DNA of 21,811 nt from Acholeplasmataceae bacterium UBA5769 (GTDB taxonomy: Bacteria; Bacillota_I; Bacilli_A; Acholeplasmatales; Acholeplasmataceae): positions 1-21,811 of the forward strand of contig DIER01000030.1 in NCBI GenBank assembly GCA_002418725.1, in the 5' to 3' direction. The position numbers were made by a program, and so were the translations under genes. The notes under the pieces are model-generated. The model was given only the letters and a program-made list of their open reading frames with translations. It was not told the origin of the DNA and did not search any database. How positions within the stretch are numbered: position 1 is the stretch's first letter; each line of letters starts with the position of its first letter. Of the stretch, positions 14,011 through 20,873 are shown one piece after another.

Positions 14011-14448
14011 ATGTTAAACGAATTAAGACCCGTAGAAGGTGCTCGTAAAAACCGTAAGCGTCTTGGTAGAGGTCCTGGATCCGGAACTGGTAAAACTGCT
14101 GGTAAAGGTTCTAAAGGTCAGCTCGCACGCTCAGGTGGCGGCCCTCGCCCAGGCTTTGAAGGCGGACAGCTTCCTTTCTTCCAAAGACTTCCAAAGCGTG
14201 GATTCAACAACGTTAACCGTAAGGAATACGCTGTCGTCAATTTATCTGATTTGAATTTATTCAATGATGGCGAAGTTGTCACGCCAGAAGTATTAATTGC
14301 TCGTAATGTTTTGAAAAAACTTAACTCTGGTGTTAAGGTTTTAGCAAATGGAACCTTAGAAAAGAAGTTAACCGTCAAAGCACATGTATTTTCGAAGGCT
14401 GCTGAAGCAGCAATCGTAGCGGCTGGTGGAACTGTAGAGGTAATGTAA
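14011..14448 (+). CDS. rplO: 50S ribosomal protein L15
   Basis: 145 residues. It is a late-assembly protein of the 50S subunit. The glycine- and basic-rich N-terminus is typical: LRPVEGARKNRKRLGRGPGSGTGKTAGKGSKGQ, then GFEGGQLPFFQRLPKRGFNN. The C-terminus KLTVKAHVFSKAAEAAIVAAGGTVEVM is the normal end. AAGGAGG precedes ATG 14011. secY starts one base after the stop codon. Confidence 0.98.
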   Translation: MLNELRPVEGARKNRKRLGRGPGSGTGKTAGKGSKGQLARSGGGPRPGFEGGQLPFFQRLPKRGFNNVNRKEYAVVNLSDLNLFNDGEVVTPEVLIARNVLKKLNSGVKVLANGTLEKKLTVKAHVFSKAAEAAIVAAGGTVEVM

Positions 14449-14449
14449 A

Positions 14450-15763
14450 ATGTGGCTACGTATAAAACGAATTCTAAGTAACAAAACGGTGATGCTACGT
14501 TTAGCATTCACTTTATTCATTCTGTTGGTTGTTAGAATTGCAAGTCATATTACTGTACCACTCTTCGACGTCGAAGCCATTCAAAGAGTGATGAGATCAA
14601 GCGGCAGCTTTATCGCGATCCTGAATAACTTCAGTGGTCAAGCCCTTGAGCGATTCTCTATTCTCGCCTTAGGGATTTCACCCTATATTACAGCATCCAT
14701 TGCTGTACAGATGCTTCAAATGGTTATTCCATCCTTTAAGGAATGGAGTGAGCAAGGTGAAGTTGGTAAACAAAAGCTTAACCGCATCACACGTTATTCA
14801 TCTATCGTTTTAGCATTCATTCAAGCGTTTGCTTTAATTATTGGTATGAGCGTTAACGGTTCTGTACTTGTCCCTTCATTAGAAGCTTCTGCTGTATCAC
14901 AATTCCGTTATGTATTCTACATTTATATGGCACTTGTGATGACTGGTGGTACTGCATTAGCCATTTGGTTAGCAGATCAAATCACCAAACGCGGTATTGG
15001 TAATGGGACATCCATTTTAATTACTGCCGGTATTGTTACAAGTTTACCTGCGATGTGGACAACACTTTGGACAAAATATATTGTCAATGGAACAGGTGGA
15101 TGGGACATTGTCTTCTTCATCTTCATCCTTGCCCTTTATTTTGGAATTCTCTTGGGCGTTGTGTACATGCACATTGCGACCCGCAAGATTCCCATTCAAT
15201 ATGCGAATCGTCAGGGTAAATCAGATTCACACATTCCGATGAAGATTAACAGCGCAAGCGTTATTCCTGTCATCTTTGCGCAAACTATCTTAAGTATTCC
15301 ACTAACCGTCATTGGTTTTACAGGTGCAAACGCATCCTCAGGTGTCGGTGGTTGGATTAACAGTATCTTCAATTACCAAGAACCTATCGGATTTATCCTT
15401 TACGTCATGCTGATTGTTGTGTTCTCATTCTTCTATTCCTTCCTTACCATCAACCCAGAGAAGATTAGTGATAACTTAACCAAATCAAATGCGTATGTCC
15501 CTGGTATTCGTCCTGGTATTGAAACCAAAGATTTCATCGCGAAGTTATTGTTTAAGATCACTGTGATCGGTACAGTTTATCTCGTTGTATTGGCTATTTT
15601 ACCGATATTGACATCTATTGTATTTGGATTTACAAATCAAGAGGCGAGTGCAATTACACTCGGTGGTACAAGCTTACTGATTATTGTTGGGGTTGCCATT
15701 GAAACGACACAACAGGTGGAAACAGACGCAAGTCAAACAGAATACAGCGGCATCTTTAAGTAA
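14450..15763 (+). CDS. secY: protein translocase subunit SecY
   Basis: 437 residues, about ten membrane segments, the normal form of the channel subunit that moves Sec substrates across or into the cell membrane with SecE, SecG and SecA. The first segment follows MWLRIKRILSNKTVMLRLAFTLFILLVVRIA, and the plug and second segment lie around GISPYITASIAVQMLQM. The cytoplasmic loop IPIQYANRQGKSDSHIPMKINSASVIPVIFA and NLTKSNAYVPGIRPGIETKDF are conserved. The ribosome binding site AGAGGT lies inside the rplO end, one base before coupling. In this window the lipoprotein is a likely client. Confidence 0.98.
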   Translation: MWLRIKRILSNKTVMLRLAFTLFILLVVRIASHITVPLFDVEAIQRVMRSSGSFIAILNNFSGQALERFSILALGISPYITASIAVQMLQMVIPSFKEWSEQGEVGKQKLNRITRYSSIVLAFIQAFALIIGMSVNGSVLVPSLEASAVSQFRYVFYIYMALVMTGGTALAIWLADQITKRGIGNGTSILITAGIVTSLPAMWTTLWTKYIVNGTGGWDIVFFIFILALYFGILLGVVYMHIATRKIPIQYANRQGKSDSHIPMKINSASVIPVIFAQTILSIPLTVIGFTGANASSGVGGWINSIFNYQEPIGFILYVMLIVVFSFFYSFLTINPEKISDNLTKSNAYVPGIRPGIETKDFIAKLLFKITVIGTVYLVVLAILPILTSIVFGFTNQEASAITLGGTSLLIIVGVAIETTQQVETDASQTEYSGIFK

Positions 15764-15778
15764 GCGGAGGTTATGGCT

Positions 15779-16429
15779 ATGCGCATCATTCTGATGGGCC
15801 CCCCCGGTGTGGGAAAGGGTACAGAAGCCGAACTTTTGGTAAAGCATTATCAGATACCTCATATCTCAACGGGACAAATTTTCCGTGAGCTCTATAAAGA
15901 TAGAACGGCTATTGGCAAAATTGCCAAAGAATACATTGACCGTGGCGAACTCGTTCCTGATGATATCACGAATGAGATTGTCCGCCATCGGTTGATGCAT
16001 AAGGATTGCAAGAAGGGATTTCTCTTCGATGGCTATCCAAGAAATATCGAACAGGCAAAAGCCTTTGATGTGTTCCTTGATGAACTCGGATGGAACTTAA
16101 ATGCTGTGATTAACATTGCAGCACCAGACGAAGTTATCATTAAACGCATCGCTGGCCGTCGTGTCTGCGAGACATGTGGTGCAGTTTATCATATCGCCAA
16201 CAAAAAGCCTCAAGTTGAAGGCATCTGTGATGTTGATGGTGGTAAACTTATCCAACGTGCAGATGATATGGAAGAAACAGTTCAACGTAGATTACGTGTT
16301 TATAATGAACAGACTGCTCCAGTCATCGGTTATTACAAACAAAAGGGATCTATCGTTGAAATTGATGGCACACAATCCATCCAAACGACAGATTCAACCA
16401 TTAAGAAAGTATTAGGTGAGATGAATTGA
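15779..16429 (+). CDS. adk: adenylate kinase, zinc-lid form
   Basis: 216 residues from ATG 15779. An in-frame ATG at 15773 is only 2 bases from the GGAGG (15766-15770), so the later one, 8 bases away, is preferred. Adk converts ATP plus AMP to two ADP. The P-loop is GPPGVGKGT (7-15). AMP-binding Thr31 and Arg36 lie in STGQIFRE, and FDGYPRN (83-89) is the nucleotide-binding Asp-Gly-Tyr/Phe-Pro-Arg motif. The lid carries C130-x2-C133...C150-x2-D153, the same zinc tetrad and spacing as Bacillus subtilis Adk. It ends in TGA, overlapping the TTG start of map. SecY-Adk-Map order is usual in this group. Confidence 0.98.
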   Translation: MRIILMGPPGVGKGTEAELLVKHYQIPHISTGQIFRELYKDRTAIGKIAKEYIDRGELVPDDITNEIVRHRLMHKDCKKGFLFDGYPRNIEQAKAFDVFLDELGWNLNAVINIAAPDEVIIKRIAGRRVCETCGAVYHIANKKPQVEGICDVDGGKLIQRADDMEETVQRRLRVYNEQTAPVIGYYKQKGSIVEIDGTQSIQTTDSTIKKVLGEMN

Positions 16430-17184
16430 TATTAATCAAATCACAACGCGAAATTGAGTTGATGCGCGAAGCTGGTCGCATCTTAGATCTAACAAGACAC
16501 ATGCTTGAGACACACATCAAGCCAGGTATAAGCACGCTTCAACTCGATGCGCTCGCCGAAGATTTTATTCTGAAACTGGGAGCTACTCCATCATTCAAGG
16601 GTTATCATGGCTTTCCAGGATCCATCTGTACTTCCATTAACGAAGTTGTTGTTCATGGTATTCCTTCTTCCAAACACGTTTTAAAAGAAGGAGACATTAT
16701 TACCTTAGATTTTGGCGTCAATTACAAGGGATATCACGCAGATTCCGCAACGACTTACCCCGTTGGACAAGTAAGTGATGAAGTGAAAAAACTTCTAGAA
16801 ATCACAGAAAAAAGTCTTTATGTGGGTTTAGAACAAGCAAAACCAGGCAACTATGTTTCTGATATTTCCCATGCAATTGAGTCTTTCGTCAAGCCCTTCG
16901 GCTATGGTATTGTTGAAGAGTTTACCGGTCACGGTATCGGTAGAAGCCTTCATGAAGATCCATACGTTCCAAATTTTGGAAAACCGAAGCAAGGCCCGGT
17001 ACTAAAGCCGGGAATGACATTTTGCGTGGAGCCCATGTTAAACCTAGGCACCAAGCGCGTAAAAATTTTGTCTGATAATTGGACAACAGTGACAGTTGAT
17101 CGCAAACCATCCGCTCATTTTGAGCACATGATTGTGATCACGGAAACTGGCTATGAGATCTTAACGATCGCAAAAAAGGAGTGA
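16426..17184 (+). CDS. map: methionine aminopeptidase type I
   Basis: 252 residues. It removes the initiator Met from new proteins when the second residue is small. It starts with TTG at 16426, four bases before the end of adk (TTGA overlap), with AGGTGAG (16413-16419) in adk at correct spacing; no good ATG exists nearby. The metal ligands of the pita-bread fold are all present: D95 (TLDFG), D106 (HADS), H169 (GHGIG), E202 (CVEPM) and E233 (FEHM), with substrate His77 in VVHGIP. No N-terminal SH3-binding or zinc extension. Stops with TGA. Confidence 0.98.
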   Translation: MILIKSQREIELMREAGRILDLTRHMLETHIKPGISTLQLDALAEDFILKLGATPSFKGYHGFPGSICTSINEVVVHGIPSSKHVLKEGDIITLDFGVNYKGYHADSATTYPVGQVSDEVKKLLEITEKSLYVGLEQAKPGNYVSDISHAIESFVKPFGYGIVEEFTGHGIGRSLHEDPYVPNFGKPKQGPVLKPGMTFCVEPMLNLGTKRVKILSDNWTTVTVDRKPSAHFEHMIVITETGYEILTIAKKE

Positions 17185-17188
17185 ATCT

Positions 17189-17410
17189 ATGGCAAGAGAA
17201 GATTTAATTGAAGTCGAGGCGAGAGTCATCGAAGTATTACCTAATACCAAGTTCAAAGTTGAACTTATCCAAAACGGACACATCGTTTTGGCACACGTAT
17301 CTGGTAAAATCCGCATGAATAACATACGCATTTTACCTGGTGATAAAGTTACAGTAGAGTTATCACCATACGATTTAACACGCGGTCGTATTACTTACCG
17401 CCGCAAATAA
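17189..17410 (+). CDS. infA: translation initiation factor IF-1
   Basis: 73 residues, normal. It is an OB-fold protein that blocks the A site during initiation. MAREDLIEVEARVIEVLPNTKFKVELIQNGHIVLAHVSGKIRMNNIRILPGDKVTVELSPYDLTRGRITYRRK matches bacterial IF-1 throughout. The ribosome binding site AAGGAG is in the end of map. Confidence 0.98.
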   Translation: MAREDLIEVEARVIEVLPNTKFKVELIQNGHIVLAHVSGKIRMNNIRILPGDKVTVELSPYDLTRGRITYRRK

Positions 17411-17422
17411 GGAGGAAACGAT

Positions 17423-17539
17423 ATGAAGGTTAGAGCATCCGTTAAAAAAAGAAGCGAAGACGATATCATCGTTAAGCGTAAAGGCAAAATTTATGTCATT
17501 AATAAGAAAAATAAAAGACATAACCAAAGACAAGGATAG
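17423..17539 (+). CDS. rpmJ: 50S ribosomal protein L36, zinc-free form
   Basis: 38 residues, the size of the main L36 type. The start MKVRASVKKRSEDD and the end KNKRHNQRQG are L36. The zinc form has C-x2-C...C-x4-H; here the first Cys pair is Ser11 and Asp14, and the third falls at about Asn27, so there is no cysteine at all and no zinc site. AAGGAGG precedes ATG 17423. The place between infA and rpsM is standard. Confidence 0.97.
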   Translation: MKVRASVKKRSEDDIIVKRKGKIYVINKKNKRHNQRQG

Positions 17540-17551
17540 TAGGAGGAAACT

Positions 17552-17917
17552 ATGGCAAGAATAGCAGGCGTTGACATTCCAAACGACAAGCGCGTCGTGG
17601 TTTCGTTAACTTATGTATACGGAATTGGGTTATCCCTTTCCAAACAAATTTTAAAGGACGCAAATATCAGTGAAGATACACGCGTTAAGAATTTAACAGA
17701 AGACGAGTTGAACCGTATTCGTACAGAAATGCAGAAGTATAACACCGAAGGTGATTTACGTCGCGAAATCACATTAAACATCAAACGTTTAATGGAAATC
17801 GGTTCTTATCGTGGCATTCGTCACCGCAAGGGATTGCCTGTTCGTGGACAAAATACACGTAACAATGCGCGTACCAGAAAAGGTAAACCAAAGGCAATCG
17901 CTGGCAAGAAGAAGTAA
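17552..17917 (+). CDS. rpsM: 30S ribosomal protein S13
   Basis: 121 residues. S13 lies in the 30S head and bridges to the 50S and P-site tRNA. Conserved MARIAGVDIPNDKRVVVSLTYVYGIGLSLSKQIL and the C-terminal YRGIRHRKGLPVRGQNTRNNARTRKG. AGGAGG precedes ATG 17552. First gene of the alpha-operon portion, only 12 bases after rpmJ. Confidence 0.98.
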   Translation: MARIAGVDIPNDKRVVVSLTYVYGIGLSLSKQILKDANISEDTRVKNLTEDELNRIRTEMQKYNTEGDLRREITLNIKRLMEIGSYRGIRHRKGLPVRGQNTRNNARTRKGKPKAIAGKKK

Positions 17918-17931
17918 AGGAGGAATAAGAC

Positions 17932-18318
17932 ATGGCTAAGAAAAAAACAACAAAGCGTAAGGTTAAGAAGAATATTCCCCTTGGTGTTGCACACATTCAT
18001 ACAACCTTTAATAATACAATCGTGACGATTACCGATGTTGATGGTAATGCGATCGCATGGAGCAGTGCAGGTGCACTTGGCTTTAAGGGATCTAAAAAAT
18101 CAACACCTTATGCAGCACAAATGTCAGCTGAAGCAGTTGCTAAAGCTGCAATGGATAACGGTATGATCAAGGTTGAAGTATCTGTCAAAGGACCCGGCCC
18201 AGGTAGAGAAGCAGCAATTCGTTCACTCCAGGCAGCAGGTCTTGAAATTACTGCAATCAAAGACGTAACACCAGTTCCACACAACGGATGCAGACCACCC
18301 AAACGTCCACGTGGCTAA
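17932..18318 (+). CDS. rpsK: 30S ribosomal protein S11
   Basis: 128 residues, normal. S11 is on the platform and forms part of the mRNA exit. Diagnostic GVAHIHTTFNNTIVTITDVDGNAIAWSSAGALGFKGSKKSTPYAAQ and KGPGPGREAAIRSLQAAGLEITAIKDVTPVPHNGCRPPKRPRG. As in Firmicutes, rpsD (S4) does not follow; rpoA comes next. Confidence 0.98.
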   Translation: MAKKKTTKRKVKKNIPLGVAHIHTTFNNTIVTITDVDGNAIAWSSAGALGFKGSKKSTPYAAQMSAEAVAKAAMDNGMIKVEVSVKGPGPGREAAIRSLQAAGLEITAIKDVTPVPHNGCRPPKRPRG

Positions 18319-18337
18319 TTAAAAGGAGGGGTAACTT

Positions 18338-19327
18338 GTGAAAGATTTAAAATTTGAAAAACCAACCGCAGTTGAAGAAATATCTGTAGACGGCAATAAA
18401 GGGCGCTTCCAAATCAAACCTCTAGAGAGAGGTTATGGTATTACCTTAGGTAATGCATTAAGAAGAGTTCTGCTCTCTTCACTTCCAGGCGCGGCAATCG
18501 TCAATATCAAGATTGATGGTGTCGAACACGAATTCTCTACCATTGATGGTGTGTATGAAGACGTGATGGGTATTGTCTTGAACTTAAAGAAGGTCATCTT
18601 CGCAGTTGATTCTAACGACCCTGACTTTGAACAAAAACTTGAACTCTATGCAGTAGGTGCTGGCCCAGTAACCGCGAAAGAATTCAATCATGTTGACGGT
18701 GTTGAAATCATTAATCCAAACCAAGTGATCGCGAACCTCGCAGACAATGGACGTTTATCCATGGAGGTTACCGTTCGCCGTGGTGTCGGTTATGTTTCTG
18801 CAGACAAGAATAAAGTTTTCTCAAGAAATGAGAAGAGTATTATTCCTATCGATGCGATTTATACACCTGTGACACGCGTATCCTATCATGTTGAAAAAAC
18901 AAGAGGAGACGCTGACGAATTGATGCTTGAAATCGAAACCAATGGCGCTATTTTAGCAAAAGAAGCATTAGCTTTAGCATCTAAGATGCTGATTGACTAT
19001 TTCAATACCATCGTTCAAATCAGTGAAAAAGCTGCATCGACCGACTTCATCTTCGAACAGGAAGAAGAACCGACCAACAAGAAACTTGACATGAAGATTG
19101 AACAACTCGATTTATCAGTACGTCTTTTCAACAGTTTAAAGCGTTCTGGTATTTATACAGTGGGTCAAATCATCCGTTTGACCGAAGAGGATGTCATGAG
19201 ATTTAGAAGCCTTGGCAGAAAATCCTTTAAGGAATTAAAGGAAAAGCTTGCTGAACACGGTTTAGAATTCGAAAACACCTCGAACAAAGAATCAAAATTT
19301 CATTTTGACGATGAAGAGAAGGAGTAA
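18338..19327 (+). CDS. rpoA: DNA-directed RNA polymerase alpha subunit
   Basis: 329 residues from a GTG start at 18338 with the strong site AAAAGGAGGGG. The N-terminal domain (about 1-230), which dimerises and assembles the beta subunits, shows LERGYGITLGNALRRVLLSSLPGAAIVNIKIDGVEHEFSTIDGV. The C-terminal DNA-binding domain (about 255-320) shows LDLSVRLFNSLKRSGIYTVGQIIRLTEEDVMRFRSLGRKSFKELKEKL. The VR-x-x-N-x-LK segment supplies the Arg and Asn that contact UP elements in the minor groove. A charged tail ends the protein. Slightly longer than the 314 of Bacillus. Confidence 0.98.
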   Translation: MKDLKFEKPTAVEEISVDGNKGRFQIKPLERGYGITLGNALRRVLLSSLPGAAIVNIKIDGVEHEFSTIDGVYEDVMGIVLNLKKVIFAVDSNDPDFEQKLELYAVGAGPVTAKEFNHVDGVEIINPNQVIANLADNGRLSMEVTVRRGVGYVSADKNKVFSRNEKSIIPIDAIYTPVTRVSYHVEKTRGDADELMLEIETNGAILAKEALALASKMLIDYFNTIVQISEKAASTDFIFEQEEEPTNKKLDMKIEQLDLSVRLFNSLKRSGIYTVGQIIRLTEEDVMRFRSLGRKSFKELKEKLAEHGLEFENTSNKESKFHFDDEEKE

Positions 19328-19330
19328 ATC

Positions 19331-19687
19331 ATGGCTTATAGTAGATTAAGACGCACTAGCGATCAGAGAAAAGCCCTTCTTCGCGATCTCGTAACCGATA
19401 TTATCATTAACGAACGTATCGTAACGACTGAAGCGAAGGCTAAGGAATTGAAGAAGCTTGCCGACAAGATGATCACTTTAGCGAAGGAAGGTACGCTTGC
19501 ATCACGCAGACAAGCTGCTGAAACCGTTCGTTTTGAGGACGTTAAGGAAGGCCAAAATGCTCTTCAGAAATTATTCTCTGAACTCGGACCTCGCTACCAA
19601 GATCGTAATGGTGGCTATACACGCATTATCAAAACAGTGCCAAGACGTGGCGATGCTGCGCCAATGGCAATCATTGAATTTGTATAA
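19331..19687 (+). CDS. rplQ: 50S ribosomal protein L17
   Basis: 118 residues, normal for the short Firmicute form. Conserved RLRRTSDQRKALLRDLVTDIIINERIVTTEAKAKELKKLADKMITLAK and the C-terminal RYQDRNGGYTRIIKTVPRRGDAAPMAIIEFV. The ribosome binding site AAGGAG is within the last codons of rpoA. It is the last gene of the cluster, with a strong terminator 10 bases after the stop codon. Confidence 0.98.
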   Translation: MAYSRLRRTSDQRKALLRDLVTDIIINERIVTTEAKAKELKKLADKMITLAKEGTLASRRQAAETVRFEDVKEGQNALQKLFSELGPRYQDRNGGYTRIIKTVPRRGDAAPMAIIEFV

Positions 19688-19696
19688 TGACTAATC

Positions 19697-19719
19697 AAAC
19701 AGGCTTCGGCCTGTTTTTT
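19697..19719 (+). terminator. rho-independent terminator of the S10-spc-alpha cluster
   Basis: Eight-pair stem AAACAGGC (19697-19704) with GCCTGTTT (19709-19716), closed by the very stable C(UUCG)G tetraloop, with T's at 19714-19719. Confidence 0.96.
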
Positions 19720-19770
19720 GTTTATACAGGGTAAAGATAAAGTGATAGAATGAAGATAGAGGTGATAAAG

Positions 19771-20760
19771 ATGCGTTTAGATGAACTTAAATCGTGGTAT
19801 GAAAAGAATCATTTATCAGAGGATCAATTTGATGTAGCGGTTGAGTTTTTAACGGGTATCGATTGTTTTTTAGAGACTTATTTTCAAACTGATTTAGATC
19901 ATATAGGTATCACTGAATTAGATGAAGTGGTTTCCTTTATGGTGATATCAAATCTAAATCAAGTGATGCATTTTGTCATCTTAATGCGTTACTATAAAAT
20001 GCTTAACCATCATGAGAACTTCATTCGATTAACACAATATACAGGTGGTTATGGTGTCGTAGACTCTATACTTGAAAAATTAACATCTGTTGCGGGTAAA
20101 TCCGTTACTGAAGCCCTTTTAAAGGATATAGAACTTCCGGTGTTAGGAACAAATCCATCGCTGATAACTACGTTTACCAAAACCTTTATCACATGGTTAG
20201 AAGATCATCTAGAGGAGAGTCAGTTAAGACAAGTGCTCGCTTGTAATCACCACCGTATACCCAAAGAAGCACTGATAGAAGAACGCGTATTTTATGAAGC
20301 TTCACCGACACTTGAAATCTATTTAAAAGACTTACATGACAGAAAAGTAAATGAACTTGAAGCATTTCAAAAAGAGGGCAAGATTTGGTACGAACAGACG
20401 ATTACACCTGAGGTCGTTCAGTTTGTCAAAAACAATCAAGAAATCATGTCTGCCGTCTTGAAAGATGATGCACTCTATATCACTAAAATTCCTTATGATA
20501 CAAAGAAATTCCTCGAAGCTAAAACCACTGCAGATGAAAACTATTATCTATGTCACTGTCCTTTCGCAAGAGAGGTTATCAAAAAAAAGAATGAAACCAT
20601 CTCTGCTAACTGGTGTTATTGTAGTGGTGGGTTTACGAAGTTTCCCTTTGATATCATCTTTGATCAATCCCTTGAGATTGAACTTCTCTCTTCAGCACTC
20701 AAAGGAGATGGGTTATGCCGGTTTAAGATTGATTTAACAGGGATTGACTACAAAAAGTAA
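19771..20760 (+). CDS. cysteine-cluster protein of unknown function (possibly DUF6144-like)
   Basis: 329 residues from ATG 19771, which has AGAGGTGAT (19758-19766) in front of it; the in-frame ATG at 19750 has no such site. It is soluble, without signal or membrane segment. The N-terminal two thirds is helical and acidic. The last third carries a dense set of cysteines: YLCHCPFARE (C261, C263), WCYCSGGF (C282, C284) and GDGLCRF (C316), with an earlier CNHHRIP (C158). The C-terminal layout CxC...CYCSGG...L-x-GD-x-x-C-x-F recalls families such as DUF6144 or the ATC-hydrolase/V4R group, in which such residues bind a metal or small ligand. The family name is recalled, not verified. It is alone between the cluster terminator and the lipoprotein promoter. 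Confidence 0.85.
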   Translation: MRLDELKSWYEKNHLSEDQFDVAVEFLTGIDCFLETYFQTDLDHIGITELDEVVSFMVISNLNQVMHFVILMRYYKMLNHHENFIRLTQYTGGYGVVDSILEKLTSVAGKSVTEALLKDIELPVLGTNPSLITTFTKTFITWLEDHLEESQLRQVLACNHHRIPKEALIEERVFYEASPTLEIYLKDLHDRKVNELEAFQKEGKIWYEQTITPEVVQFVKNNQEIMSAVLKDDALYITKIPYDTKKFLEAKTTADENYYLCHCPFAREVIKKKNETISANWCYCSGGFTKFPFDIIFDQSLEIELLSSALKGDGLCRFKIDLTGIDYKK

Positions 20761-20808
20761 TCTTTTTGATGTTTTCATTGGAAAAGTGGGCTCATGCACC
20801 GATTTAAC

Positions 20809-20837
20809 TTGTTATTTAAAACAAAGTTTTATACAAT
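20809..20837 (+). promoter_or_regulatory. promoter of the lipoprotein gene
   Basis: TTGTTA (20809-20814), a 17-base spacer, TACAAT (20832-20837). Transcription should begin near 20844, about 30 bases before the ATG. It is the best promoter match in the gap 20761-20873, which otherwise shows only a weak AT hairpin. Confidence 0.65.
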
Positions 20838-20873
20838 AGTAATGCACTCAAAAAATATCAAGTGAGGTATTAC

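Noticed and set aside
15773..15778. ATG 15773 as start of adk
   Set aside because: Only 2 bases separate it from GGAGG; ATG 15779 gives the usual M-R-I-I-L-M-G start and an 8-base spacing.
5337..19687. Internal promoters between the S10, spc and alpha portions
   Set aside because: Gaps of 0-30 bases hold only ribosome binding sites; no paired -35/-10 was convincing at the rpsQ-rplN or rpmJ-rpsM joints. Promoters inside coding sequence were not searched exhaustively.
19718..19751. TTGTTT ... TAGAAT as promoter of the 19771 gene
   Set aside because: The spacer is 22 bases and the first hexamer lies in the T tract of the terminator; not convincing.
20752..20767. AAAAAG-TAAT-CTTTTT hairpin at the end of the cysteine-cluster gene as a terminator
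   Set aside because: The stem is almost only A-T and overlaps the stop codon; too weak to call, though it may slow the polymerase.
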